The notes below the pieces were generated by a model that ran no database searches, was not told the origin of the DNA, and was given only the letters and a program-made list of their open reading frames with translations. The translations under genes and the position numbers were made by a program. A stretch of DNA of 64,000 nt from Commensalibacter papalotli (ex Servin-Garciduenas et al. 2014) (lineage in GTDB: Bacteria; Pseudomonadota; Alphaproteobacteria; Acetobacterales; Acetobacteraceae). Where the stretch lies: assembly GCF_000527695.1 (NCBI RefSeq), contig NZ_ATSX01000001.1, forward strand, positions 930,001 through 994,000. The letters run 5' to 3'. Positions within the stretch are counted from its first letter, which is position 1, and every line of letters starts with the position of its first letter. Of this stretch, positions 10,276 to 18,976 are shown piece by piece.

Positions 10276-11541
10276 ATGCCATCATTCAAACGTAACCGCT
10301 CTATCCAAACCATTGCGCTATTGTTCTTGTTTGTAATCATAATGTGCTTACGTGCACCAGACGTGTTTTTATATGGGCGCTTTTGGGCAGAAGAAGGGTA
10401 TATTTTCTTTTACAATGCTTGGACTATGTCTCCTCTACAAGCATTGTTTCATCCTTTTGCTGGCTATTTAAACCTTTCTACAAATGGGGTCACCCTGATT
10501 GCAAGATGGTGTATTCCTTTTGAGTATGCACCTTATTTGACAACAATTATTGGAATTTTATTTCAACTGTTACCTTTGTTTTTACTCTTAACTGCAAAAG
10601 ATGAATGGCTTGTCTCTTTTCAAGTAAGATTATTTTTAACTTTATTGCTGCTCTTTGTTCCTGAAACAGCAGAGACATCTTTACATAGTTTACATATTCA
10701 GTTTCAATTAACTTTGGCTTGTGGTGTTATCCTCATTCTTCAACCCAGTTACTCTTATCAAAGATGGTTAAAAATAATCATTTTACTGCTAGCAGGGCTT
10801 TCTGGTTTAATGGTTTTTGCTCTTTTACCTATTTATGCGATACGTTGCTGGATCGATAAAAATAAACTTCGGATTGAACAATTTTCAATTTTATTACTCA
10901 GTTGTTTAATACAGTATTTTTTCTTTTATGAGAAAGTAGACGGTCGCCTTCATGCGTTCTTTGTAAGTGATTTTTTGAATATTTTCTTTATTCATGAACT
11001 ATATATTCCCTTTTTAGGTAATAATTCCTACACAGTGCCATATATGGCGTTTTTACATGATCATATGCATGATCTATATGCATTCGTATTCCCTTGTGTC
11101 ATTGTGGCTTTATTCATCACAGGTATAATTTACATTTTTTATAAAAACGCAACGACAAGACCCGCTATATTCCTTTTCCTAGCGGCTTTAACACTTTTTA
11201 GCATTTCTATTATCGGATCAATCGGGGATAGAAATAGCTTTTTAATTCCATTCGCTAATCAACGTTACGTATTTATTAGCCAATCTTTATTATGTATTAT
11301 GCTTGTTTACATAACATATCATTTACCTAACGTAAGACGAAAAATTGGCAAAATCATTATTTGTTGGTTGATTTTCGTTGGTGGAATTCATTTTTTTACA
11401 CAACCAGCATTTATTGTCAAAGCACCTAAAAATTACTTATCTTGGCAACAGCAAGTAGCATTATGGAAAAAAGATCCAGATTACACTTTCCAAATATGGC
11501 CTTCTAATTGGGTCCAAATAAAACTTCCTGTAAAAAAATAA
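10276..11541 (+). CDS. Putative GT-C-type polytopic membrane protein, tandem paralogue 3
   Basis: The protein has 421 residues with RFWAEEG at 35-41, GGYLNLSTNGVTLIARW, LLTAKDEWLVSF, LLFVPETAETSLHSLHIQF, NQRYVFISQSLL and a C-terminal WQQQVALWKKDP then IWPSNW. It is colinear with the two preceding genes along its full length, so the set arose by tandem duplication. The divergent stretches lie in the middle loops, at about residues 215-300, where acceptor or donor choice might differ. Fifteen bases separate it from the acyltransferase downstream. Confidence 0.75.
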   Translation: MPSFKRNRSIQTIALLFLFVIIMCLRAPDVFLYGRFWAEEGYIFFYNAWTMSPLQALFHPFAGYLNLSTNGVTLIARWCIPFEYAPYLTTIIGILFQLLPLFLLLTAKDEWLVSFQVRLFLTLLLLFVPETAETSLHSLHIQFQLTLACGVILILQPSYSYQRWLKIIILLLAGLSGLMVFALLPIYAIRCWIDKNKLRIEQFSILLLSCLIQYFFFYEKVDGRLHAFFVSDFLNIFFIHELYIPFLGNNSYTVPYMAFLHDHMHDLYAFVFPCVIVALFITGIIYIFYKNATTRPAIFLFLAALTLFSISIIGSIGDRNSFLIPFANQRYVFISQSLLCIMLVYITYHLPNVRRKIGKIIICWLIFVGGIHFFTQPAFIVKAPKNYLSWQQQVALWKKDPDYTFQIWPSNWVQIKLPVKK

Positions 11542-11556
11542 TCAAAAGACCTAGAA

Positions 11557-12657
11557 ATGACAAAACAAACTTTTAATAGCATACAGGCACTTCGTGGTAT
11601 CGCTGCTTTATTAATATGCTGTGTACACTGCATCACATCTAAAATTGGATCTAATGAAAATACCCACTCTGTCATTTCGGAATTAGGACGTATCTTTATA
11701 TCTATTGGTAATTGGGGTGTTGATTTATTTTTTATTATTAGTGGATTTATTATAACTTTGTTAATTTTTAAAACAAATGAGTGCTCCTTTAAAAATGCTT
11801 TTTGTTTTTTAATTAAAAGATTTTTTAGAATTTATCCTCTTTTTTGGATTACTATATCTGTAGCTGCTTTTATAACATTTCTAATCGGTTACCGCGGTAT
11901 TGAATTTCAAAAATTATATGATTTCAAAGTTATATTATTATTAGCACATATTTATCCATTTTTAGGCGTAGCATGGACTCTTTCTTTTGAAGTTTTTTTC
12001 TACTTGGGTGTATTCTTATTTTTATGTTTTTTTAACAAAAAATACTTCATTCAATTTTTATTATGTTGGGGAGGAATTCTTTTTATATTTATAATCCTCC
12101 ATCATAATAATATATTCACTTTTAATTATTATACTATGACAGACCCCAGAGTCTTAGAGTTTTTTATAGGAGGCTTACTTTTACCTATTTTAATTAGAAG
12201 AAAAAATGTTTTCTATGATAAATATATAAGTATTACATTTGGAGCAATAGTAATTCTTATTGGTGCATCAAATGCTTATGTAAATGTTCCTAAACACGCT
12301 TACCTTGGATATTGGGAGATTGTATATTTGAATGGATTTGGTTCAGCATTGCTCTTATATGGTTTTGTTGGATTAGAATATCATAATAAAATATATATAC
12401 CAACATCTCTAAAAAAACTTGGTGATATATCTTACTCTATTTATTTATGGCATTTTCCGATAATAGGACTAAGTCTTCTAATAAATCTTAAGTTAAACTT
12501 CTATCAACATTTACCAATTATTTATCATTCTATTATAGAAATAATAACAACTATTTTAATTAGTATATTAAGCTATTATATGATTGAGCGCCCCAGCATT
12601 CATTACTCTCAACGACTTTCTTTTAAAATACTATCAAAAAACAAAGTTGGAAATTAA
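11557..12657 (+). CDS. Acyltransferase family 3 (OafA-like) membrane protein
   Basis: The 366-residue protein has about ten transmembrane helices. The family-3 signature is visible: IQALRGIAALLICCVHC at the N-terminus (conserved Arg and the helix-1 His), GVDLFFIISGFIIT near residue 50, KRFFRIYPLFW near 87, and SYSIYLWHFPI near 290. These enzymes move acetyl or other acyl groups across the inner membrane onto surface sugars such as O-antigen. As last gene of the glycan cluster it probably decorates the product. The reading frame is visibly the most AT-rich in the cluster, with long runs of Ile, Phe, Tyr and Asn codons, which hints at acquisition by transfer. Confidence 0.87.
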   Translation: MTKQTFNSIQALRGIAALLICCVHCITSKIGSNENTHSVISELGRIFISIGNWGVDLFFIISGFIITLLIFKTNECSFKNAFCFLIKRFFRIYPLFWITISVAAFITFLIGYRGIEFQKLYDFKVILLLAHIYPFLGVAWTLSFEVFFYLGVFLFLCFFNKKYFIQFLLCWGGILFIFIILHHNNIFTFNYYTMTDPRVLEFFIGGLLLPILIRRKNVFYDKYISITFGAIVILIGASNAYVNVPKHAYLGYWEIVYLNGFGSALLLYGFVGLEYHNKIYIPTSLKKLGDISYSIYLWHFPIIGLSLLINLKLNFYQHLPIIYHSIIEIITTILISILSYYMIERPSIHYSQRLSFKILSKNKVGN

Positions 12658-12721
12658 ATATTTCAATATAAACTTTTTACTATATTAAAAATATAATATC
12701 TGACCTTAGGTTCTATTCATT

Positions 12722-14524
12722 ATGTCCACACCTATTCTTTTGCTACAAGATGTTTCTTTTACCCTTGGGGGAAAACCGCTTATCGACAATGCAAGCTTCA
12801 GCCTTGGCGCAGGAGAGCGTGTGTGTTTAGTGGGACGTAATGGGTCTGGAAAATCAACTTTATTAAAAATTACAACAGGACAGCAACATGCTGATTCTGG
12901 CAGTATCTTTTTACAACCTGGGACGTCTGTGCAATATTTAACACAAGAGCCAGACCTCTCGGGATTTAATACGACATTAGACTATGTGTGTTCTGTGTTA
13001 CCTGACCATGAAGACCATTATCGTGCACGAATTTTACTTGATGCGCTGGAGCTAGATGGCACCGAAAATCCAAAAAATTTATCAGGTGGGGAAGCTCGCC
13101 GTTGTGCTTTGGCCAAAGCATTGGCTCCTAAACCCGATTTATTATTGTTGGACGAACCTACGAACCATTTAGATCTCCCTGCAATTGAGTGGTTGGAAGC
13201 TGAATTAAAATCACTATCATCGGCTATGATTATCATCAGCCATGATCGTCGCTTTTTGGAAAATATAGCGAATGGTATTATTTGGTTAGATCGAGGACAA
13301 ACGCGACAATTAGAGCAAAAATTCTCGCAATTTGAACAATGGAAAGAAGAATTCTTTGAACAAGAAGCCCTTGAGCAACATAAACTCAACCGTCAAATTG
13401 TTAGAGAAGAACACTGGGTTCGTTATGGTGTTACGGCTCGTCGAAAACGCAATGTTCGCCGGATGGCAGAGCTGGCTGACTTACGCACGAAACGCCAAGA
13501 GATTGTTAAAAACCCGTCTATGACTTCTATGCAAGCTACTCAAGCAGATATTTCAGGAAAATTGGTGGTAGTGGCAGAGCAAATCAACAAAGCCTATGGT
13601 GATCAGGTCATTGTTCAAAACCTTGATCTGCGTGTTTTGCGTGGAGATCGTCTGGGAATTGTTGGCCCGAATGGTGCAGGCAAGACAACTCTTTTACGCC
13701 TTTTAACAGGCTTAGAAACCCCCGATAGTGGGGAAATTAAAATTGGGGCAAACCTTGAGGTCAATACATTAGATCAACAACGCAGATTATTAGATCCCAA
13801 TAAAACGCTTGCGGATACAATGACCAGTGGCAGTGGAGATTATGTTCAAATTGGAGATGAAAAAAAACATGTCGTAGGTTATATGAAAGAATTCATGTTT
13901 AACCCAGAGCAAGCCAAAACCCCTGTTCATGCATTATCTGGTGGGGAAAAAGCTCGGTTACTTTTGGCATGTGCACTGGCAAAACCCTCTAACGTTTTAA
14001 TTCTTGATGAACCGACCAATGATCTAGATTTGGAAACTTTGGATTTATTACAAGAACTGCTTGCATCCTATCCTGGCACTGTTCTGGTTGTTAGCCATGA
14101 CCGTGATTTCTTGGATCGCGTGGCAACCTCGACTTTGATAGCCAATGGAAATGGCGAATGGCTTGAATATGCTGGTGGTTACTCAGACATGATGGCACTG
14201 CGTAAACAAAGCCAGAAAGAAGAGGAAGTTGTTAAAAAAGCTGCCTCTAAAGCTGATAATTCTGGCAAGCCAGTCAAAAGCAAGACACAGAAACTCTCTT
14301 ATAAAGATCAATATGAGCTGGATCATTTACCTGAAAAAATAGAAAAAATAGAAACTCAGATTGCGTTACTCAATGAAAAACTAGCTGATCCTGTTCTTTA
14401 TGAAAAAGATCCAAAATCTTTCCATAAATTCACAGAGCAACTGACCAAAGCCCATCAAGAACATCATCAGATGGAAGAACGTTGGTTGGAGTTGGAAATG
14501 TTACAAGAAGAATTAAAACAATGA
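12722..14524 (+). CDS. uup: ABC-F family ATPase, Uup-like
   Basis: The 600-residue soluble protein has two ABC ATPase domains and no membrane helices. Domain 1 has Walker A GRNGSGKS near residue 40, LSGGEARR and LLLLDEPTNHLD. A linker of about 80 residues rich in Arg/Lys follows, then domain 2 with GPNGAGKT, LSGGEKAR and LILDEPTNDLD. The C-terminal 80 residues form a charged coiled-coil, as in Uup, which binds DNA and ribosomes. ABC-F proteins act on the ribosome E-site or in precise excision control. Uup is preferred over EttA because of the coiled-coil tail; the symbol is moderately certain. Confidence 0.85.
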   Translation: MSTPILLLQDVSFTLGGKPLIDNASFSLGAGERVCLVGRNGSGKSTLLKITTGQQHADSGSIFLQPGTSVQYLTQEPDLSGFNTTLDYVCSVLPDHEDHYRARILLDALELDGTENPKNLSGGEARRCALAKALAPKPDLLLLDEPTNHLDLPAIEWLEAELKSLSSAMIIISHDRRFLENIANGIIWLDRGQTRQLEQKFSQFEQWKEEFFEQEALEQHKLNRQIVREEHWVRYGVTARRKRNVRRMAELADLRTKRQEIVKNPSMTSMQATQADISGKLVVVAEQINKAYGDQVIVQNLDLRVLRGDRLGIVGPNGAGKTTLLRLLTGLETPDSGEIKIGANLEVNTLDQQRRLLDPNKTLADTMTSGSGDYVQIGDEKKHVVGYMKEFMFNPEQAKTPVHALSGGEKARLLLACALAKPSNVLILDEPTNDLDLETLDLLQELLASYPGTVLVVSHDRDFLDRVATSTLIANGNGEWLEYAGGYSDMMALRKQSQKEEEVVKKAASKADNSGKPVKSKTQKLSYKDQYELDHLPEKIEKIETQIALLNEKLADPVLYEKDPKSFHKFTEQLTKAHQEHHQMEERWLELEMLQEELKQ

Positions 14525-14570
14525 TAATCTGATTTAAAATGCCTCTAAATCAGAAAGTGATTTTGTGATT

Positions 14571-14604
14571 GAATATATATGATTATTCGTATATATATAT
14601 ATTC
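14571..14604. promoter_or_regulatory. Possible ArsR operator (inverted repeat)
   Basis: GAATATATAT at 14571-14580 is the exact reverse complement of ATATATATTC at 14595-14604, centred about 35 bases upstream of the arsR start. ArsR-type repressors bind such AT-rich dyads over the promoter. Because the region is nearly all A/T the match could be chance. Confidence 0.4.
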
Positions 14605-14622
14605 GTATTAAAGGATATATCA

Positions 14623-14898
14623 ATGAACCAAACAGATTTCTTCAAATGTCTTTCTGACCCTACCCGTTTGCAAATCATAAAAATGGTAATCAGCAAGAGT
14701 AATATTTGCGTTTGCGAATTCACAGAGCAACTGGCATTTAGCCAACCAAAGATTTCTCGTCATCTAGCATTACTTCGAACTCATGCGATCTTGCTGGATC
14801 AACGCCAAGGTCAATGGGTATATTATCGTTTAAATCCAGACCTTCCCATTTGGGCAAAAGAAATTTTAACTACTCTTTCCCACCATCCCTTAGCATAA
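14623..14898 (+). CDS. arsR: ArsR-family metalloregulatory repressor
   Basis: The 91-residue winged-helix regulator starts at the ATG at 14623, with AAGGA seven bases upstream. An upstream in-frame TTG at 14569 would place AT-repeat DNA in the protein and is rejected. The metal-site helix has [11 protein letters not shown], which keeps the CxC pair of arsenite-sensing ArsR but lacks the third Cys of the E. coli-type site. The recognition helix follows with [14 protein letters not shown], then the wing with QGQWVYYRL. It heads arsR-acr3-arsH and is expected to repress that operon until As(III) binds. Confidence 0.9.
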   Translation: MNQTDFFKCLSDPTRLQIIKMVISKSNICVCEFTEQLAFSQPKISRHLALLRTHAILLDQRQGQWVYYRLNPDLPIWAKEILTTLSHHPLA

Positions 14899-14906
14899 AA
14901 AGCAAT

Positions 14907-15956
14907 ATGTCCCAATCAAAACTCTCTTTTTTAGATCGCAACCTGACGCTATGGATTTTTATTGCCATGGCGATCGGCATTACAATTGGAAATTTTATTC
15001 CACAAATTCCACAATTTTTAAACCAATCTAGCGTTCATAATGTCAATATTCCAATTGCTATCGGATTAATTTTAATGATATATCCACCGCTGGCTAAAAT
15101 CAATTATGCAACTCTACCAAAAATATTTAAAGATAAACGAACACTAACTTTATCTTTAATTTTAAATTGGATTATTGCGCCGTGTTTAATGTTTGTGCTG
15201 GCATTTATATTTTTACGTTATAACTATGAATATATGACAGGATTAATCCTGATCGGGTTGGCCAGATGTATTGCGATGGTATTGGTTTGGAATGATTTAG
15301 CAAAAGGAGATAATCAATATGTAGCAGCCTTGGTTGCTTTTAATAGTATTTTCCAAATTCTATTTTTCAGCACATATGCATGGTTCTTTTTAACCTACCT
15401 TCCTCCATTTTTGGGAATTAAATCAGAAGTTATTTATATTGATTTTTGGTTAGTAACCCATTCTGTATTGATCTATCTAGGTATTCCCTTTTTATTAGGC
15501 TTTTTAACCAGAGTTATCTTCATCCATATAAAAGGTGCTAATTGGTATCAAGATCAATTCTTACCAAAAATCAGCCCTATTAGCCTGATTGCACTGTTAT
15601 TAACAATTATTGCGATGTTTTCCCTTAAAGGCAACGATATCGTTCATTTACCTTTAGATGTCATTAAAATTGCTGTTCCTCTGATTATTTATTTTGTGCT
15701 GATGTTTATGATTAGCTTTTTTATCAGCAAATGGATGGGCAATACATATCCCATTACGACCTCAATTTCCTTTACCGCAGCAGGGAATAATTTTGAACTT
15801 GCTTTGGCTGTTGCAATTGCAACATTTGGGCTCAACTCACCCGTTGCATTTACAACCGTCATTGGCCCTTTGGTCGAAGTACCAGCTTTGATTTTATTAG
15901 TAAATGTTGCGTTAAGCTTTAACCGCAAATATTTTAAGAAAGAACAATCCGCATGA
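14907..15956 (+). CDS. acr3: Arsenite efflux transporter ACR3
   Basis: The 349-residue polytopic protein (about ten helices) belongs to the bile acid/arsenite/riboflavin transporter superfamily, ACR3 branch, which expels As(III) using the proton gradient. The start is ATG 14907, eight bases after the arsR stop; a longer frame from 14814 would overlap arsR and is rejected. Visible markers are [26 protein letters not shown] with the conserved Cys, [19 protein letters not shown], and [20 protein letters not shown]. The gene is sometimes annotated arsB. Its stop overlaps the arsH start. Confidence 0.94.
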   Translation: MSQSKLSFLDRNLTLWIFIAMAIGITIGNFIPQIPQFLNQSSVHNVNIPIAIGLILMIYPPLAKINYATLPKIFKDKRTLTLSLILNWIIAPCLMFVLAFIFLRYNYEYMTGLILIGLARCIAMVLVWNDLAKGDNQYVAALVAFNSIFQILFFSTYAWFFLTYLPPFLGIKSEVIYIDFWLVTHSVLIYLGIPFLLGFLTRVIFIHIKGANWYQDQFLPKISPISLIALLLTIIAMFSLKGNDIVHLPLDVIKIAVPLIIYFVLMFMISFFISKWMGNTYPITTSISFTAAGNNFELALAVAIATFGLNSPVAFTTVIGPLVEVPALILLVNVALSFNRKYFKKEQSA

Positions 15957-16657
15957 TTCTTCCAAATATTCATATAGAACAAATTGAAAAACCTTCTTTT
16001 GACAAAGTGCAAGCTAAAAACTTAACCCATCCACCACGTTTTTTATTACTTTATGGGTCTAATCGTGAGAAATCTTATAGTCGATTGACAGTACAAGAAG
16101 CAGGCCGAATTCTAGAATATCTTGGTGGTGAGGTAAAAATATTTCATCCCAAAGGATTGCCTTTGCCCGAAAACGCCGAAAATACTCATCCAAAAGTCAA
16201 AGAACTTTATGAATTATTAGCATGGTCAGAGAGCATGGTATGGTGTTCTCCCGAACGCCATGGCTCAATGAGCTCTATTTTTAAAGCTCAAATTGATTGG
16301 ATCCCATTAGCTGCGGGAGCTATTCGAAATACTCAAGGCAAGACCTTGGCATTAATGCAAGTTTGTGGTGGATCACAATCCTTTAATACCGTGAATCAAA
16401 TGCGTATTTTGGGACGATGGATGAGGATGATTACTATTCCTAATCAATCCTCTGTTCCCAAAGCTTTTTTAGAATTTGATGAGCAAGACCGTATGAAACC
16501 ATCTCCTTATTATAATCGTATCGTCGATGTGATGGAAGAACTCTACAAATTCACATTACTAACCAGAGGACAAAGTGATTATTTAACCAACCGCTATTCT
16601 GAACGCATCGAAAGTGCAGAAGAATTGTCAAAACGAGTTAATCAGAAAGAAATATAG
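15953..16657 (+). CDS. arsH: NADPH-dependent FMN reductase ArsH
   Basis: The 234-residue flavoprotein resembles ArsH, which oxidises trivalent organoarsenicals and reduces quinones or azo dyes using NADPH and FMN. The phosphate-binding loop [13 protein letters not shown] lies near residues 32-44, and the family motifs [20 protein letters not shown] and [10 protein letters not shown] follow. Its ATG overlaps the acr3 stop by four bases (ATGA), so translation is coupled. No arsC arsenate reductase follows, so arsenate reduction must come from elsewhere or the operon handles only trivalent forms. Confidence 0.93.
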   Translation: MILPNIHIEQIEKPSFDKVQAKNLTHPPRFLLLYGSNREKSYSRLTVQEAGRILEYLGGEVKIFHPKGLPLPENAENTHPKVKELYELLAWSESMVWCSPERHGSMSSIFKAQIDWIPLAAGAIRNTQGKTLALMQVCGGSQSFNTVNQMRILGRWMRMITIPNQSSVPKAFLEFDEQDRMKPSPYYNRIVDVMEELYKFTLLTRGQSDYLTNRYSERIESAEELSKRVNQKEI

Positions 16658-16671
16658 CTCATCAACCTATC

Positions 16672-16706
16672 TTTTAAATGGAAAGGTTAATTTCTTCCAT
16701 TTAAAA
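16672..16706. terminator. Bidirectional hairpin between arsH and the oxidoreductase
   Basis: TTTTAAATGGAA (16672-16683) pairs perfectly with TTCCATTTAAAA (16695-16706), with an 11-base loop. It lies between convergent genes and abuts the stop of the minus-strand gene, with A/T tracts on both flanks. Confidence 0.7.
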
Positions 16707-17705
16707 TCAAAAACTCATCTTCTTCGGGCTTAACAACCCTGATGCTTGCATCCGCTCTCTTGACTCTTTCACACTATTAATCACTGCCAAGGCAGCCTCC
16801 AACGCATTTCGTCCAGCCACCGCATCGACAATCACAGGTGCGCCATCGAGGCAAGACGCAGCAAAGGCGGCGTGTTCTTGTTCTAAATTATCGTGATCTT
16901 TCCATTTAACTGCTTCGCGTCTGAACCCATTCGTGCCAGGCAGAGGCAAGCCTTTTTCTCGACCAATCATGACCAATTGTTTTTCCATAAAGTCCGCTGA
17001 TAAATAGCCTTCTTCAGAGAAAATTCTCATTTTACGTTCAGTTTTTAAGGAAATCCGACTGGCCGCAATTGTGGCAACGCACCCATTGACAAAAGTCACC
17101 CTTGCATTTGCGATATCTTCGAATTCGGAAGTTACCGCAGCCCCCAATGCATCGACTTTATCTATCGGAGAATTTACAATTGCCATCACCAAATCCAAAT
17201 CATGAATCATCAAATCCAAAACCACAGAAACATCTACTCCACGAGGCTTAAACGGTGCAATACGGGTTGTTTCAATATAAAGAGGACGTTTGATCCGTTC
17301 ACTAATCGCTTTTTGTTCAGCGGAATAACGCAATAAATGTCCAACTTGTAAAACAATACCCGCCTTTTCAGAAAGCTCAATTAAGTGATCAGCCTGTTCT
17401 AGGGTGGAAGCAATGGGTTTTTCAATTAAAACATGTTTGCCTGCCTGAATAGCTTGAACTGCAAGTTTATAATGCTCCTCGGCAGGAGCCGCAATAATCA
17501 GAGCCTCGCATTGATCCAACAGCTTATCCAAAGGCATGTAAGGTGCACCACCTGCCTCTTTGCCTACTCGTTCAGCATTTTCAACAACAGGGTCATAAAC
17601 ACCAACCAACGCTTCACGTTGAGAGGCGGCCGTTTTTAATGCATGAAACCGTCCAAAATATCCTGCGCCAACAAGCCCTACTCGTAATATTGTTTTTTCT
17701 TTCAT
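16707..17705 (-). CDS. Gfo/Idh/MocA family NAD(P)-dependent oxidoreductase
   Basis: The 332-residue enzyme has an N-terminal Rossmann fold (VGLVGAGYFGRFHA near residue 10), the EKPIAST motif near 96 with the catalytic Lys, and a C-terminal alpha/beta domain containing VVLDLMIHDLDLV near 165, where the His is expected to act in catalysis. The family oxidises or reduces sugars and nucleotide sugars. The motif spacing resembles GnnA-type UDP-GlcNAc 3-dehydrogenases, which supply 3-amino sugar for lipid A, but no GnnB aminotransferase lies next door, so the substrate is open. It stands alone on the minus strand, convergent with arsH. Confidence 0.85.
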   Translation of the reverse strand: MKEKTILRVGLVGAGYFGRFHALKTAASQREALVGVYDPVVENAERVGKEAGGAPYMPLDKLLDQCEALIIAAPAEEHYKLAVQAIQAGKHVLIEKPIASTLEQADHLIELSEKAGIVLQVGHLLRYSAEQKAISERIKRPLYIETTRIAPFKPRGVDVSVVLDLMIHDLDLVMAIVNSPIDKVDALGAAVTSEFEDIANARVTFVNGCVATIAASRISLKTERKMRIFSEEGYLSADFMEKQLVMIGREKGLPLPGTNGFRREAVKWKDHDNLEQEHAAFAASCLDGAPVIVDAVAGRNALEAALAVINSVKESRERMQASGLLSPKKMSF

Positions 17706-17755
17706 GCTGCACTCTTTTAGTTTAAAAATGTTTCTTTGTTGAAGTTAATAGCTAT

Positions 17756-18838
17756 ATGAAAATAATGATGACATACCTCAAGATGAATAAAAATATCTTT
17801 CTTTATTGTGTAAGTTTTTTTCTCTTTATTACAAACCTTGGTTATACGAAATCAGTTCAAGCAAAACCAAATTGCATTCATAGCGTTCTCTCTGATCTAG
17901 CTTCTTATCCAAACAATCTTATAAATATTTTGACTGCTAAAAAATATTTCATCATCGAAGCCAATATGGACAAAGTTATTGATTATAAATTATCAAAAAT
18001 TTCTCTACAGCTCCAAAATGAAATCGATAAGCGGTCTATTCATAATATAGAAATCGCAAAAAAAAATAATGATTTAATTATTTTTTACAAAAACGCTCTA
18101 GATTCCACAAATATATTAAACATCATACAAATATTACCTAAAAATATACTTAATAATGCAGAGGTAAAAAATGAATTAATTGGTAACCAACTGCAAATGA
18201 CTTTAACAATTCCCAAACAAAGCATTGAAAAAGAATTATATTTAAAGTCTAAATGGATTATTCAAGACGTTTTGATGATCAATAATATACACGCAATAAT
18301 GTTGCCTATGGCGCTTAATAAATTCATAATTATACCAATAGAAGATAATAAAAATAATCTATCAAACCTTTTTCAAAATGTTGGAAATATAACATTCCAT
18401 CTTGTTAATGAGAATTCTATTTCTCATAACACTTCCTCTATTGATACAATCATTCTACCTTTTTTATTTTCACAACACACCTCATTGCCAATCTATGAAC
18501 AACAATTAATGAGCGGTCAGTCTATTATCAACGCAAACTCAAAATTCGACCCGTATTTAAAAAATTATTCCGTAAATATAAATTTTGATAATTCTAATAA
18601 AGAACAACTTTATAATATTACACGCCAAAATGTAGATAAAATTATAGCAACCGTTATGAACAATGAAATTATATTTGCATCACATATCAGAGCACCTATA
18701 TACGGTGGAAGGGTAATGATTGAAGGGAATTTTTCACAACAGCAAGCTAATGCAATCGCTAATTTACTTTCTTTGAACTATATTCCAATCACTTTCAAAG
18801 TCACTGAAACTGAGAGGTTAACTATTTTTCAAAAATAA
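17756..18838 (+). CDS. Secreted SecD periplasmic-domain homologue lacking the translocon membrane domain
   Basis: The 360-residue protein matches no named family I know. A signal peptide spans about residues 10-36 (hydrophobic core 14-29, likely cleavage VQA|KP), and there are no other membrane helices. Residues 210-353 align by eye without a gap to SecD 201-344 encoded 4 kb away, with about 44 identities in 144 positions. These include ITFHL, YSVNINFD, NITRQN, the NNEIIFASHIR segment and FKVTETE. The protein ends just before the first SecD core helix. The conserved GLDLRGG motif after SecD helix 1 is not present. It would be a soluble periplasmic P1-domain protein. The start among closely spaced ATGs (17756, 17765, 17768, 17783) is uncertain because none has a strong ribosome-binding site. 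Confidence 0.8.
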   Translation: MKIMMTYLKMNKNIFLYCVSFFLFITNLGYTKSVQAKPNCIHSVLSDLASYPNNLINILTAKKYFIIEANMDKVIDYKLSKISLQLQNEIDKRSIHNIEIAKKNNDLIIFYKNALDSTNILNIIQILPKNILNNAEVKNELIGNQLQMTLTIPKQSIEKELYLKSKWIIQDVLMINNIHAIMLPMALNKFIIIPIEDNKNNLSNLFQNVGNITFHLVNENSISHNTSSIDTIILPFLFSQHTSLPIYEQQLMSGQSIINANSKFDPYLKNYSVNINFDNSNKEQLYNITRQNVDKIIATVMNNEIIFASHIRAPIYGGRVMIEGNFSQQQANAIANLLSLNYIPITFKVTETERLTIFQK

Positions 18839-18919
18839 ATTGTAAGCTCGTCTTATATTTTTATTAACTCGAAATTGATATTTATATATATTCTTGCATT
18901 TTTACTTAATACAACGAAT

Positions 18920-18946
18920 AAAAGCCTGCTTTACAACAAGCTTTTT
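18920..18946 (+). terminator. Probable intrinsic terminator after the SecD-like gene
   Basis: AAAAGCCTG (18920-18928) pairs with CAAGCTTTT (18937-18945) with one mismatch and an 8-base loop. A short T run ends the 3' side. It lies in the gap before the convergent Hint-protein gene. Confidence 0.6.
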
Positions 18947-18976
18947 ATCAAGAATTAAATCAACCGAATAAATCTC

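Noticed and set aside
13018-13389. Antisense open frame of 123 codons inside uup
   Set aside because: It lies wholly opposite the strongly supported ABC-F gene, is rich in Ser/Asn from reversed codons and has no ribosome-binding site.
14569-14622. Longer TTG start for arsR
   Set aside because: It would translate an AT repeat that looks like the operator; the ATG at 14623 has AAGGA at a proper distance.
14814-14906. Longer start for acr3 overlapping arsR
   Set aside because: It would overlap the arsR gene by 85 bases; the ATG at 14907 begins a normal ACR3 N-terminus.
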